Assembly (NCBI RefSeq): GCF_004745805.1
Contig: NZ_SRLQ01000003.1
Location: forward strand, 1-64,000
Origin: Mycolicibacterium sp. CH28
GTDB taxonomy: Bacteria > Actinomycetota > Actinomycetes > Mycobacteriales > Mycobacteriaceae
Direction of reading: 5' to 3'
Length of the DNA stretch: 64,000 bases
Shown here: in pieces, positions 1 through 8,769 of the stretch
Layout: every line of letters begins with the position of its first letter
Position numbering within the stretch: the first letter of the stretch is position 1
Notes under the pieces: generated by a model
The model's database searches: none
Told to the model about the DNA's origin: nothing
Seen by the model: the letters and a program-made list of their open reading frames with translations, nothing else
Position numbers and translations under genes: made by a program

Positions 1-1
1 C

Positions 2-400
2 AACGAGATCACCGACTACGTCTCGACGATCGAGTGGAAGGCCGACAACCCGCAGGCTGGAATCCCGCATAACCAGTTCGACATGTTCAATATCTCTGCG
101 GGCCCACTGCCCAAGGAGGCCATGATCTCCTTGCCGGCCGTGCAGACCTATAGCGACGGCAAGGTGGTGCGCTGGGATGAAAGGGCCGCCATGGGTCAGC
201 CCGAACCAGAGCATCCGGCCCCGATGCTGATGCTCTCGGCGGGCGAGCAGGCCAGCGCGACACCCGCTGCCGATGCAAGCGCGGCACCAACCGCTCACAG
301 CACACCGGCTTGGCCCGGTATCGCCGCGCTGGTGGTCGCCGTGGTAGCCGTTCTGCTCGGCATCGCCAACCTCCTGCTCCTGCGGCGCCGATCAGCCTGA
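2..400 (+). CDS. YcnI/DUF1775-family copper-associated protein, C-terminal part (5' end outside window)
   Basis: The reading frame is open from the first bases of the window, so this is the C-terminal part of a longer protein. The visible part ends a beta-rich domain (FNISAGPLPKEA, then LPAVQTYSDGKVVRWDE), a pattern I recognise from YcnI-like DUF1775 proteins. A low-complexity Ala/Pro linker follows, then one C-terminal membrane helix ending in RRRSA, which suggests an extracytoplasmic domain anchored at its C-terminus. The next gene, a CopC-CopD fusion, starts 2 nt after the stop. YcnI and CopCD usually occur together in copper handling. The call rests on the fragment plus this context; the N-terminal copper-binding residues cannot be seen. 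Confidence 0.8.
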   Translation, partial: NEITDYVSTIEWKADNPQAGIPHNQFDMFNISAGPLPKEAMISLPAVQTYSDGKVVRWDERAAMGQPEPEHPAPMLMLSAGEQASATPAADASAAPTAHSTPAWPGIAALVVAVVAVLLGIANLLLLRRRSA

Positions 401-402
401 CC

Positions 403-1953
403 GTGCGGCGGCTCGCGACGCTGCTCGGTTTGGCGCTGGTACTGCCGGCGCTCACCGTGCTCGTCGCGGCGCCGGCGGCTGCCCACGCGGTGCTAGTGGC
501 CAGCGATCCCACCGACGGCGCGCGCCTGCCGTCGTCACCGACCCAGGTGACGTTGACCTTCGACGAGCCGATCCGGCTGATGCCCACCGGAACGCAGGTG
601 ATTTCCGACGCCGGCGTCAGGGTCGACACCGGCCCGGCGCTGACCGCCGACGGCGCGACGATCGTCTTGCCACTTCAGGCGGACCTCGCTGCGGGCAGCT
701 ACACAGCAACCTGGGACGTCATCTCGGCCGACACCCACAAGGTGGTGGGTTCCATTTCGTTCGGAGTGGGGCGCGACGCCCACGCCGTGCCAGCCGGACT
801 CACCCCGGGACGCGACGGACCGGTCGATGTCGGCGCCGAGTTAGCCCGAGGTGCGCAGTTCGTCGGGCTTGTGCTCGGAGTCGGCGTCGTCCTGGTGTGT
901 GCGGCGCTGTGGCCGTGGACCCTGAATGTGCGAACGACGCAGGTGCTGTGTGCGACCGGGTTGGCACTGTTGATACTCGCGAGCCTGGCCGAGGTGGTGA
1001 CTGCTGCCGTCCGCGACTCGGGTGCTCTGGTGACGGTGGCCGCCAGCCGTCAAGGGGCAGTGACGCTGACCCGTCTTGCCCTGACCGCACTGTTCGCGGT
1101 CGTGCTTCCCCAGCTGTTCGGCGGCCCCCGGAAGGTGACTATCACCGTCACCGCCGCCGTCTGCGCCGCATTGTCGGCCACGATTGCCATGGACGGCCAT
1201 GCCGGTGTGGGAGCTGACGCAACGTTGGCGACGGTGTTGACCAGTGCCCACGTCGGCGCGATGGCGTTGTGGCTGGGTGGGCTGACCGCGCTCGGCATGG
1301 TCGTCTTGCCGTCGCGGCACACCGACAACCTGCACCGGTGGTCGGCGACCGCAGCCACCTGCGTCGCAGTTCTGGTTGTCACCGGCTGCTATCAAGCGTG
1401 GCGGCAGATCGCTCCGGTGCAGGCGTTGTGGTCGACGGCGTACGGCTGGACTCTGAGCGTCAAGGTCGTCGCGGTAGGGGCCATGCTGGTGCTCGCCTAC
1501 CTGGCCCGTCGTCGGCTAACACCCCGCCGTCTGCGCCGGACCGTTTCGCTGGAAGCCGGGATCGGGGTGGCCGTGCTGGCTGTCACGACGGTTCTGGTCG
1601 CCCTCCCGCCGGCTCGGACCAGCTATGGGCCGCCCATGACGCTGGACGCACCACTTGACGGTGGCCGGCACGTTCTCATCCGCATCGCATCCACCCGACA
1701 CGGACCCACAGCCATCCGCGCGAGCGTGCTCGACGCGGCCGGGCGACCGACGCCCGCGCTGTCCATGGCAGGCGACCTATCCAGCCGTGAAGCCCAGATC
1801 CCTTTCCTGCCAGTCGACTTCACCGCCGAGACGAACGATTGGGTGAGTACGTACGCCAGCGCGCCGAGGCCCGGATTGTGGACGCTTCGGTTGACCGTGC
1901 GCTTCGGACAAACCGACGCGGTCGTCACCACGGTGGGATTCAGGGCTTGGTGA
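403..1953 (+). CDS. CopC-CopD fusion, copper resistance/transport membrane protein
   Basis: The N-terminal CopC domain binds copper outside the membrane and the C-terminal CopD part is a polytopic membrane domain thought to move copper inward. I chose the GTG at 403, two bases after the preceding stop, because it begins directly with a signal peptide (residues 1-27, ending APAAA). That leaves His28 as the mature N-terminus, the usual copper ligand of CopC. The motif SADTHKVVGSISFGV near residues 108-122 is the second hallmark. From about residue 150 onward there are eight or so hydrophobic segments, with a soluble beta-type tail after about residue 420. At 516 aa it is a normal length for actinobacterial CopCD fusions. 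It is convergent with menC and probably co-transcribed with the YcnI-like gene. Confidence 0.88.
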   Translation: MRRLATLLGLALVLPALTVLVAAPAAAHAVLVASDPTDGARLPSSPTQVTLTFDEPIRLMPTGTQVISDAGVRVDTGPALTADGATIVLPLQADLAAGSYTATWDVISADTHKVVGSISFGVGRDAHAVPAGLTPGRDGPVDVGAELARGAQFVGLVLGVGVVLVCAALWPWTLNVRTTQVLCATGLALLILASLAEVVTAAVRDSGALVTVAASRQGAVTLTRLALTALFAVVLPQLFGGPRKVTITVTAAVCAALSATIAMDGHAGVGADATLATVLTSAHVGAMALWLGGLTALGMVVLPSRHTDNLHRWSATAATCVAVLVVTGCYQAWRQIAPVQALWSTAYGWTLSVKVVAVGAMLVLAYLARRRLTPRRLRRTVSLEAGIGVAVLAVTTVLVALPPARTSYGPPMTLDAPLDGGRHVLIRIASTRHGPTAIRASVLDAAGRPTPALSMAGDLSSREAQIPFLPVDFTAETNDWVSTYASAPRPGLWTLRLTVRFGQTDAVVTTVGFRAW

Positions 1954-1982
1954 CGCCCGCCCGGCGCCGCCGACCGCTCGAA

Positions 1983-2951
1983 TCACTGCCGGGTTTGGGC
2001 GAGCAGGGCGAAACAGGCGCGGACGCGGTCGACCCACCAGTCGCGGCGGTCGGCGGGGGCGGCGAGCGCCGCCAGTCGCGCCGGGTCGGGCGTCACGTCA
2101 CCGACCAGCAGGCTGCCGTCGACGGCGATGATGTCGGCGACGTCCTCGACGAACAGGCCGCCGGTGCCAAGCCCGCAGGCGTGCTCGAGGCGCGGCAGCG
2201 CGGCCGCCGCGGTCAGTCCGGCCGCGATACCGACCGCGGAATCCAGGGCGCTGGAGATCACCACCGGAATATCGATCTCGGCGGCGATGCCCAGCAGCGC
2301 ACGCATTCCCCCCAGCGGCGCCACCTTGAGCACGGCCACGTCCGCGGCCCGCGCCCGCACCACGGCCAGCGGATCGGAGGCCTTGCGGATGCTCTCGTCG
2401 GCGGCGACCGCGACATCCACCCGCCGGCGCACCTCGGCCAGCTCTGCCACGGTCTTGCATGGCTGTTCCAGGTACTCCAGCGGACCGTCAGCGGTGAGTG
2501 CGGTCACCGCGGCCACCGCCTGCTCCACCGTCCAGCCCCCGTTGGCGTCGACTCGCACGGTAGGGATCACCGCGCGCACGGCATTGACCCGCGCGACGTC
2601 GTCGGCCAACGCCTGCCCCGGCTCGGCCACCTTCACCTTCGCGGTGCGCGCGCCGGGAAAGCGGGCCAGTACCTCGGGCACCTGCGGTGCCGGCACCGCC
2701 GGGACGGTCGCATTGATCGGGATGCGATCCCGTAGGACGGGTGGCCTTGCACGGTAAGCAGATTCGATACCCGATGCCAGCCAGTGCGCGGCCTCGGGCG
2801 GCTCGTACTCGACAAAGGCACCGAACTCGCCCCAGCCCGCCGGGCCGTCGATCAGCGCCAGCTCACGAACCGTGATGCCACGGAAGCGCACCCGCATCGG
2901 CAGTGCGAGGACGTGCAGCCGCCCCAGCAGGTCGTCCAGCGAAACGGGCAT
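1983..2951 (-). CDS. menC: o-succinylbenzoate synthase (enolase superfamily), menaquinone synthesis
   Basis: MenC dehydrates SHCHC to o-succinylbenzoate in menaquinone biosynthesis. The 322-aa protein carries the full muconate-lactonising subgroup set: the KxK motif (K105, K107), metal ligands D135 (VRVDANGG), E162 (LEYLEQP) and D185 (AADES), and the second catalytic lysine K209 (VLKVAPLGG). The ATG at 2951 shares one base with the stop of the upstream fadD gene (TGATG), so translation is coupled; an upstream in-frame start at 2990 would overlap the neighbour more and lacks support. Length matches the mycobacterial enzyme (about 326 aa). It is the last gene of an MFS-fadD-menC operon. Confidence 0.93.
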   Translation of the reverse strand: MPVSLDDLLGRLHVLALPMRVRFRGITVRELALIDGPAGWGEFGAFVEYEPPEAAHWLASGIESAYRARPPVLRDRIPINATVPAVPAPQVPEVLARFPGARTAKVKVAEPGQALADDVARVNAVRAVIPTVRVDANGGWTVEQAVAAVTALTADGPLEYLEQPCKTVAELAEVRRRVDVAVAADESIRKASDPLAVVRARAADVAVLKVAPLGGMRALLGIAAEIDIPVVISSALDSAVGIAAGLTAAAALPRLEHACGLGTGGLFVEDVADIIAVDGSLLVGDVTPDPARLAALAAPADRRDWWVDRVRACFALLAQTRQ

Positions 2952-4516
2952 CAGATCGCGCGGTCGCGGTTCTCCCAGTACGGCTTGCACAGGTCCCGCT
3001 TGAGCAGCTTGCCGGTGGGGTTACGGGGCAGCGCCTCGGAGATCTCGACACTGCGCGGGCACTTGTAGTGGGCCAGCCGCTCGCGGCACCAGCTGACCAA
3101 CTCGTCCTCGGAAGTCGTTCCGCCGATGGATAACTCGACGACCGCCTTGACCGATTCGCCCCACTTCTCGTCAGGAATACCGAACACCGCGGCGTCGAGA
3201 ACCGCGGGATGATCGGTGAGCACCCGCTCGACCTCCACGGAGTAGATGTTCTCCCCGCCGGAGATGATCATGTCCTTGAGCCGGTCCTCGACGAACACGA
3301 AACCGTCTTCGTCGACTCGGCCGATGTCGCCGGTCCGGAACCAGCCGTCAGCGGTGATCGACGATTCGGTGGCCTCCGGCTTGTTGTGATAGCCCTTCAT
3401 CAACTGTGGTGTGCGGAACCACAATTCGCCGGGCTGGCCGGTTTCCACTTCCTCGAGGGTGTCGGGGTCGACCACCCGCACCTCCACCTCGCGGGCCGGC
3501 TGCCCGGCGCTGACCAGCCGCTCCGGGCGGGATTCGTCGCGGTGCACCTCCGGGGAGAGCTGGGTGATCGCGCCGCATACCTCGGTCAGCCCGTAGACCT
3601 GGATGAAATCGGTGTCCGGCCAGGCCTTCAACGCCGAGCGCAGCAAGGCGGGCGGCATCGGCGAAGCGCCGTAGACGAAGGTCCGCAGCGCGCCGAACAG
3701 TTTGACGGCGTCCTCGCCGGATTCCAGCACCTTGCCCAGCACGGCGGGCACCAGGAAGGTGCGGTTGGCGCCCTGCAGGATCGCACCCGCCAGCGACGCA
3801 CCGTCGGCGTCCCGGGTCATGACGGTCGGGGTACCGGCGTGGATGCCGTACTGGACGTAGGACGAACCGCCGACGTGGAACAGCGGCATCGCCACCAGGT
3901 TCTTGTCGTCGGCGTCGAACTCGAAGGTGCCCGCGTTGAGGGTGTGCGCCAACAGGTTGCGTTGGGTCAGCACTACACCCTTGGGGTGCCCGGTGGTGCC
4001 CGAGGAGTACATGATCAGGCAGGCGTCGTCGGGCTCGACGTCGGGGCGGCGCCCCACCGGTGTCGCGGCGGCGAGCATGGCCTCGTACTCGTCACCATCA
4101 CCGCCTTCAGGAGTGAGGGTGACGATGTGCTCGACATGGCCGAGCCGGTCGCGGATCTGCTCGATCGCGGGCCGCAGTTCGGCGCCGACGATCAACAGTC
4201 GGGCGCCCGAGTCGTTGAGGACGTAGTCCATCTCCTCACCCGCCAGCCGGACGTTGATGATCGCGGTGGTCGCGCCGATCGAGGCCGCCGCCAGAGTCAG
4301 CTCGACACACGCCGGGTGGTTCTTGTCCAGGAATCCGACCACGTCACCGCGGCCGATGCCGTGCTCGAGCAACGCCCCCGCCAGCCGCCTGACCCGGTCG
4401 TTCCACTGCGCCCAGGTCCAGCTCCGGCTGAGGTAGGCGATGGCCTCGCCGTCGGGCTTGTGTTCGGCCCAATAGGTCAGCCGGTCGTCGAGAAAGCGCG
4501 GTTCGGGAGGTTGCAT
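2951..4516 (-). CDS. FadD-type acyl-CoA/acyl-AMP synthetase
   Basis: A 521-aa member of the ANL adenylating superfamily, which activates a carboxylic acid with ATP and usually CoA. Visible signatures are the P-loop-like SSGTTGHPKGV (about residues 171-181), YGLTE (about 312), the hinge region WFRTGDIGRVDEDGF followed by DRLKDMIISGGENIYSVEVE, and the C-terminal catalytic lysine in NPTGKLLKRDL. All key elements are intact. It sits between an MFS transporter (18-nt gap) and menC (1-nt overlap), so the three are co-transcribed. The substrate cannot be read from sequence. A second, unrelated-looking fadD (the fadD8 orthologue) lies at 6273. Confidence 0.88.
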   Translation of the reverse strand: MQPPEPRFLDDRLTYWAEHKPDGEAIAYLSRSWTWAQWNDRVRRLAGALLEHGIGRGDVVGFLDKNHPACVELTLAAASIGATTAIINVRLAGEEMDYVLNDSGARLLIVGAELRPAIEQIRDRLGHVEHIVTLTPEGGDGDEYEAMLAAATPVGRRPDVEPDDACLIMYSSGTTGHPKGVVLTQRNLLAHTLNAGTFEFDADDKNLVAMPLFHVGGSSYVQYGIHAGTPTVMTRDADGASLAGAILQGANRTFLVPAVLGKVLESGEDAVKLFGALRTFVYGASPMPPALLRSALKAWPDTDFIQVYGLTEVCGAITQLSPEVHRDESRPERLVSAGQPAREVEVRVVDPDTLEEVETGQPGELWFRTPQLMKGYHNKPEATESSITADGWFRTGDIGRVDEDGFVFVEDRLKDMIISGGENIYSVEVERVLTDHPAVLDAAVFGIPDEKWGESVKAVVELSIGGTTSEDELVSWCRERLAHYKCPRSVEISEALPRNPTGKLLKRDLCKPYWENRDRAI

Positions 4517-4534
4517 ATCGGCCAGGGTGCCATG

Positions 4535-6064
4535 TCAGCCCGACGCTGAACCAGCCTTCGGCCGAAGCAACACCCAGGCGATCACGATCGCGACCGCCGG
4601 TACCACGGCCATGATCAGGCTCAGTTCGTGGATCGCAGCCAGCCAACTCTGGTTCGCCGCCGACACCACCCAGCGGGCCTTCTCCGGGTCGAGAACCTCC
4701 GCGCCCGCCGCCGGACCCGGGACCCCGCCGTGCGCCACCAGCAACGCATCCCTGGCCTGTTCCTCGCTGATCCCGGACCCTTCGAGCTTGCGGCGCCCGT
4801 CGCGCAGGAACAGGGTGGTGCCGACCAACGCGAACAAGGCCGGTCCCAGTGAGTAACTCGCTTGTCCGACAGCCGGTTTCACCGCCGAGATGACACCGCC
4901 CAGCTCGGCCGGGGCGCTGGACATCATGATCGTGGACTGCGGGGTCTGCACCACCGCGGCGCCGATCGCATTGAGCGCGACGGCCACCCCGAGCACCAGA
5001 AGCGGGGTGTGCGCGTCGAGCACCACCAGCATGAGCATCCCGACCAGCAGGATCGCCAGGCCGGCGACCAGCACCGCGCGTTCGGAGAACCGCTCGGTGG
5101 CGCGTCCGGCCACGGTGGCGGCCAGGGCCGCCAGCAGCACCGCCGGAATGAGCAGCAGACCAAGCAGTTCCGGCGATTCATCACGGATGGTGACCAGATA
5201 GTAGGCGAACAGGATGGTGGCACCGCCCTGCAGGAAGTTGAAGGTGGCGCCCGCGGTGACCGCGGCGTTGAAGCGCCCGGAGCCGAAGATGCGCATGTCG
5301 AGCGCGGGCGCCTCGGTGTGCATTTCCCACCGCACGAACGCGACGGCCAGACCGAGCCCAACCAGGATCTGCAGCACTGCGCTGAGGTGGAAGCCGCCCT
5401 GCAGCTCGGTCAGGCCCAGGATCACCAGGACCAGCGCCGCGGCGATCAGCAGGATTCCGACGACATCGAGCTTGCGCTGCCAGCGCAGCGTTTCCGGCAC
5501 GTAGCGCAGGGTCAGGACCAGGGTGACCGCGGCCAGTACCGGGGTGACCAGGAAACAGGCCCGCCAGCCGAACTGGGTGGCCAGCCAGCTGCCGATGGCC
5601 GGCTGGAAGACGCTGAGCGCGTGGCCCGCCCCGAGGTAGGTGGCGATGGCGACGGCCCGGCGCCCGGGCGGGAACACGGCATTGACGATGGCCAGCGACA
5701 GCCCGAGGACGAACGCGAAGGCGATACCGATACCGGCCCGTGCCAGGGTCAGCACCACGACGTTGGGGGCGACCGCGGCCAGCACACCGAAGCCGATCGA
5801 CCCGTAGGTGCCGATCACGAACATCCGCTTCATGCCGTATCGGTCGCCGAGGGCTCCGGCGCCCAGCACCGCCGCGGCCAGCGTGAGGGTGGCCAGACAG
5901 GCCAGGAAACTGGCAGTGCTTGGGCTGAACTGCAGGCCGTGGCGCACCTCGGCGAGGTTGGCGGACAGGATGGTCGGATCAGCGGCGGTGACGCTGTAAC
6001 CCAGGCCCATGGCGATCACGGTCATGGTCGCCGCGAGCCCGGTGACCTCCTGTTGCTGCGGCAT
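4535..6064 (-). CDS. MFS drug/metabolite exporter, 14-TM DHA2 type
   Basis: A 509-aa polytopic membrane protein. The first loop has the MFS signature GDRYGMKR (about residues 73-80), and helix 5 carries motif C-like glycine-rich sequence (LGAGHALSVFQPAIGSWLA). Length and hydrophobic pattern fit the 14-helix DHA2 (EmrB/QacA) group. A large loop between the last two helices (about residues 420-470) is charged. The ATG at 6064 is the first start in frame. It heads the operon MFS-fadD-menC on the minus strand and is divergent from fadD8 across a 208-bp intergenic region. The substrate is unknown; the link to an acyl-CoA ligase suggests, weakly, a lipid-like or acidic cargo. Confidence 0.85.
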   Translation of the reverse strand: MPQQQEVTGLAATMTVIAMGLGYSVTAADPTILSANLAEVRHGLQFSPSTASFLACLATLTLAAAVLGAGALGDRYGMKRMFVIGTYGSIGFGVLAAVAPNVVVLTLARAGIGIAFAFVLGLSLAIVNAVFPPGRRAVAIATYLGAGHALSVFQPAIGSWLATQFGWRACFLVTPVLAAVTLVLTLRYVPETLRWQRKLDVVGILLIAAALVLVILGLTELQGGFHLSAVLQILVGLGLAVAFVRWEMHTEAPALDMRIFGSGRFNAAVTAGATFNFLQGGATILFAYYLVTIRDESPELLGLLLIPAVLLAALAATVAGRATERFSERAVLVAGLAILLVGMLMLVVLDAHTPLLVLGVAVALNAIGAAVVQTPQSTIMMSSAPAELGGVISAVKPAVGQASYSLGPALFALVGTTLFLRDGRRKLEGSGISEEQARDALLVAHGGVPGPAAGAEVLDPEKARWVVSAANQSWLAAIHELSLIMAVVPAVAIVIAWVLLRPKAGSASG

Positions 6065-6247
6065 TGGCAGATGCTAGCCCCACCGGGCCGAAGGAATTCG
6101 ATGACAAAGTTGCCGCCGCCTGTCGATATCGGGGAATGCCGTTCGACGTGTCAGCGAGTTCCCGCAGCAGTGGCGCGCCGACATCGCCGAGAAGCAGGCC
6201 GCCGAGGCTCCGAAGGCAGCCGGACGCTGAGACCCTTCCGTCAAATC

Positions 6248-6261
6248 TGTAACACGTTCTA
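6248..6261. promoter_or_regulatory. Candidate KstR-type operator upstream of fadD8
   Basis: The 14-mer TGTAACACGTTCTA fits the KstR consensus TNNAACNNGTTNNA exactly. It ends 11 nt before the fadD8 ATG, a position where bound repressor would cover the transcription start. KstR is the cholesterol-catabolism TetR repressor of mycobacteria. Only this single site was seen; binding is an inference. Confidence 0.5.
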
Positions 6262-6272
6262 GTGTGGACGGC

Positions 6273-7874
6273 ATGAGTGACGACCTGCTGCGCCATCCCA
6301 TACATTCCGGACACCTGACGGTCGGTGCGCTCAAGCGCAACAAGACCAAGCCTGTGCTGCATCTGGGCGACACCACCCTGACCGGTGGCCAGCTCGCCGA
6401 ACGCGTCAGCCAGTACATTCAGGCGTTCGAGGCGCTCGGCGCGGGCACCGGCGCCACCGTCGGGTTGCTGTCGCTGAACCGGCCCGAGGTGCTGATGATC
6501 ATCGGGGCGGGACAGACCCAGGGCTATCGCCGGGTGGCACTTCACCCTCTCGGTTCACTCGACGATCACGCCTACGTACTCAACGACGCGGGTGTGACGT
6601 CGCTGATCATCGACCCCAACCCGATGTTCGTCGAGCGCGCACAGGGGCTGCTGGAGAAGGTGCCCGGTCTCAAGCAGGTGCTGACGCTCGGCCCGGTTCC
6701 CGAGGCGCTTGGCGATTCGGCGGTGGACCTGATCGCCGAGGCGGCGAAGTACTCGCCGAAGCCGTTGGTGGCGGCCGACCTTCCGGCCGATCACGTCGGC
6801 GGCATGGCCTACACCGGCGGCACCACCGGCAAACCCAAGGGCGTGCTGGGGACGGCACAGTCCATCACCACGATGACGACCATCCAGCTCGCCGAGTGGG
6901 AGTGGCCGGAGAATCCGCGGTTCCTGATGTGCACCCCGCTCTCGCACGCCGGGGCGGCCTTCTTCGTGCCGACGATCATCAAGGGTGGCGAACTGGTGGT
7001 GCTCACCAAATTCGACCCGGCCGAGGTGTTACGGGTGATCGAGGAGCAGAAGATCACCGCGACCATGCTGGTGCCTTCGATGATCTACGCGCTGATGGAT
7101 CATCCCGATTCGCACACCCGCGACCTGTCGTCGCTGGAGACGGTGTACTACGGCGCCTCGGCGATGAATCCGGTGCGGCTGGCCGAGGCGATCCGGCGCT
7201 TCGGTCCGATCTTCGCCCAGTACTACGGGCAGTCCGAGGCCCCGATGGTGATCTCCTACCTCGGCAAGAAGGACCACGACGAGAAGCGGCTCACCTCGTG
7301 TGGACGGCCTACGTTGTTCGCTCGCACCGCTCTGCTGGACGCCGACGGCAACGAGGTGCCCCAGGGCGAGGTCGGTGAGATCTGTGTATCCGGGCCGCTG
7401 CTGTCCGGCGGGTACTGGAACCTGCCGGAGGAGACGGCCAAGACATTCAAGGGCGGCTGGCTGCATACCGGTGACATGGCCCGCGAGGACGAGGACGGTT
7501 TCTGGTTCATCGTCGACCGGGTCAAGGACATGATCGTCACCGGTGGCTTCAATGTGTTCCCGCGCGAGGTCGAGGACGTCGTCGCCGAGCACCCCGCCGT
7601 CGCGCAGGTGTGCGTGATCGGCACGCCCGACGAGAAATGGGGCGAGGCCGTCACCGCGGTGATCGTGCTGCGGCCCGATCACCCCAGCGACGAGGAATCG
7701 GTGGCCAGGGTGACCGTCGAGATCCAGTCGGCAGTCAAGGACCGCAAAGGGTCGGTGCAGTCACCCAAGCAGGTGATCGTCGTCGAATCGGTGCCGGTGA
7801 CCGCGCTGGGCAAGCCGGACAAGAAGGCCGTTAGGGCACAGTTCTGGAAAGGCGCCGCTCGGGCCATCGGCTGA
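6273..7874 (+). CDS. fadD8: Acyl-CoA synthetase FadD8
   Basis: A 533-aa ANL-family ligase that I recognise as the orthologue of M. tuberculosis FadD8 (Rv0551c), with long conserved stretches such as GALKRNK and TTLTGGQLAERVSQYIQAFEA at the N-terminus. Motifs: YTGGTTGKPKGV (about 186-197), YYGQSEAP (about 316), GWLHTGDMAREDEDGFW, DRVKDMIVTGGFNVFPREVED, and the final GKPDKKAVRAQFW. I preferred the ATG at 6273 over the GTG at 6264 because the M. tuberculosis protein begins MSDDLL. The substrate is unproven; a KstR-like operator upstream raises the possibility of a sterol-derived acid. Confidence 0.9.
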   Translation: MSDDLLRHPIHSGHLTVGALKRNKTKPVLHLGDTTLTGGQLAERVSQYIQAFEALGAGTGATVGLLSLNRPEVLMIIGAGQTQGYRRVALHPLGSLDDHAYVLNDAGVTSLIIDPNPMFVERAQGLLEKVPGLKQVLTLGPVPEALGDSAVDLIAEAAKYSPKPLVAADLPADHVGGMAYTGGTTGKPKGVLGTAQSITTMTTIQLAEWEWPENPRFLMCTPLSHAGAAFFVPTIIKGGELVVLTKFDPAEVLRVIEEQKITATMLVPSMIYALMDHPDSHTRDLSSLETVYYGASAMNPVRLAEAIRRFGPIFAQYYGQSEAPMVISYLGKKDHDEKRLTSCGRPTLFARTALLDADGNEVPQGEVGEICVSGPLLSGGYWNLPEETAKTFKGGWLHTGDMAREDEDGFWFIVDRVKDMIVTGGFNVFPREVEDVVAEHPAVAQVCVIGTPDEKWGEAVTAVIVLRPDHPSDEESVARVTVEIQSAVKDRKGSVQSPKQVIVVESVPVTALGKPDKKAVRAQFWKGAARAIG

Positions 7875-8064
7875 TGCCCGGACCACCGTCGATGTTGCCC
7901 ACCTCGTAGCGACAAGTGGCCGACGGTGAGTTGTCGCTCGGAGGGCGGGCGGGGGCGCCCACCTGCATGATGTCCTCGCCACTGGCTCTCACCGCACAGA
8001 GATATCGGCTTCGTGCCGGTTGCACACCCACAAGCTGCGCCGACGGGGATGCGACGATGGTGCG

Positions 8065-8754
8065 ATGACTCTGCGCGCTGTCCTGTTCGACTTCTCCGGG
8101 ACCCTGTTTCGACTGGAGGAGGAGGACAGCTGGTTCGCCGGAATGGAGCTGATCAGCGACGACGGCCGCAGCGCCGTGGACGCGCACGCGCAAGCCGAGC
8201 TGATGGAACGCCTCACCCACCCGACCGGTCGCTCGGTGGCCATGACCGAGGAGGCCTATCAGGCCTGGCTCAACCGCGACCTCGGGCCAGCCCTGCACCG
8301 GGAGGCCTACCTGCACGTGTTGCGCGAGTCCGGACTGTCCGACAACCACGCCGAGTCGCTGTACGGGCGGGTGGTCGACCCGCACTCGTGGACGCCCTAC
8401 CCCGACACCGTCGAGGTGCTGCGCTCACTGAGGACGCACGGTCTGGGCACCGCCGTCGTGTCCAATATCGCGTTCGACATCCGTCCGGCCTTTCGCGCCG
8501 TCGCGGCCGACGCCGACGAGTTCGTGCTGTCCTTCGAAGTCGGCGCGGTGAAACCCGATCCCAGGATCTTCGAGATCACACTGCAGCGCCTCGGTGTCGC
8601 GCCCGGCGAAGCGGTGATGGTCGGAGACAGTGAGGAGAATGACGGCGCCGCCCGCGATGTCGGCTGCGACTTCATCCTGGTCGGCCCGCTTCCGGTGGCC
8701 GAGCGCCCGACCGGGCTCATCGATGCACTGCGCGACCGCGGCATCACCGTGTAG
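8065..8754 (+). CDS. HAD-superfamily hydrolase
   Basis: A 229-aa HAD phosphatase-like protein. Motif I is FDFSGTLF (residues 9-16): the nucleophile Asp10 is present, but the usual second Asp (DxD) is replaced by Ser in DFSGT, a variation seen in some HADs that are not typical phosphomonoesterases. Motif II is VVSNIAFD, motif III the Lys in GAVKPDPRIFE, and motif IV GDSEENDGAA. The cap region is alpha-helical (C1 type). The ATG at 8065 begins directly with the first beta strand; the upstream start at 8020 would add a basic, unconserved extension. Substrate unknown. Confidence 0.82.
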   Translation: MTLRAVLFDFSGTLFRLEEEDSWFAGMELISDDGRSAVDAHAQAELMERLTHPTGRSVAMTEEAYQAWLNRDLGPALHREAYLHVLRESGLSDNHAESLYGRVVDPHSWTPYPDTVEVLRSLRTHGLGTAVVSNIAFDIRPAFRAVAADADEFVLSFEVGAVKPDPRIFEITLQRLGVAPGEAVMVGDSEENDGAARDVGCDFILVGPLPVAERPTGLIDALRDRGITV

Positions 8755-8769
8755 GCGTACCTTTTGGGC

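Noticed and set aside
6065..6247. Possible decayed coding fragment between the MFS gene and fadD8
   Set aside because: Short frames here (for example one reading EFPQQWRADIAEKQAAEAP) look protein-like, but none has a start and ribosome site that fit, and I could not name a parent gene.
4862..6262. 466-codon frame antisense to the MFS exporter
   Set aside because: Gly/Gln/Asp-rich shadow; the exporter has helices and MFS motifs on the other strand.
7875..8064. Possible structured RNA between fadD8 and the HAD hydrolase
   Set aside because: One weak inverted repeat (CGACAA...TTGTCG) is not enough to support a riboswitch or terminator.
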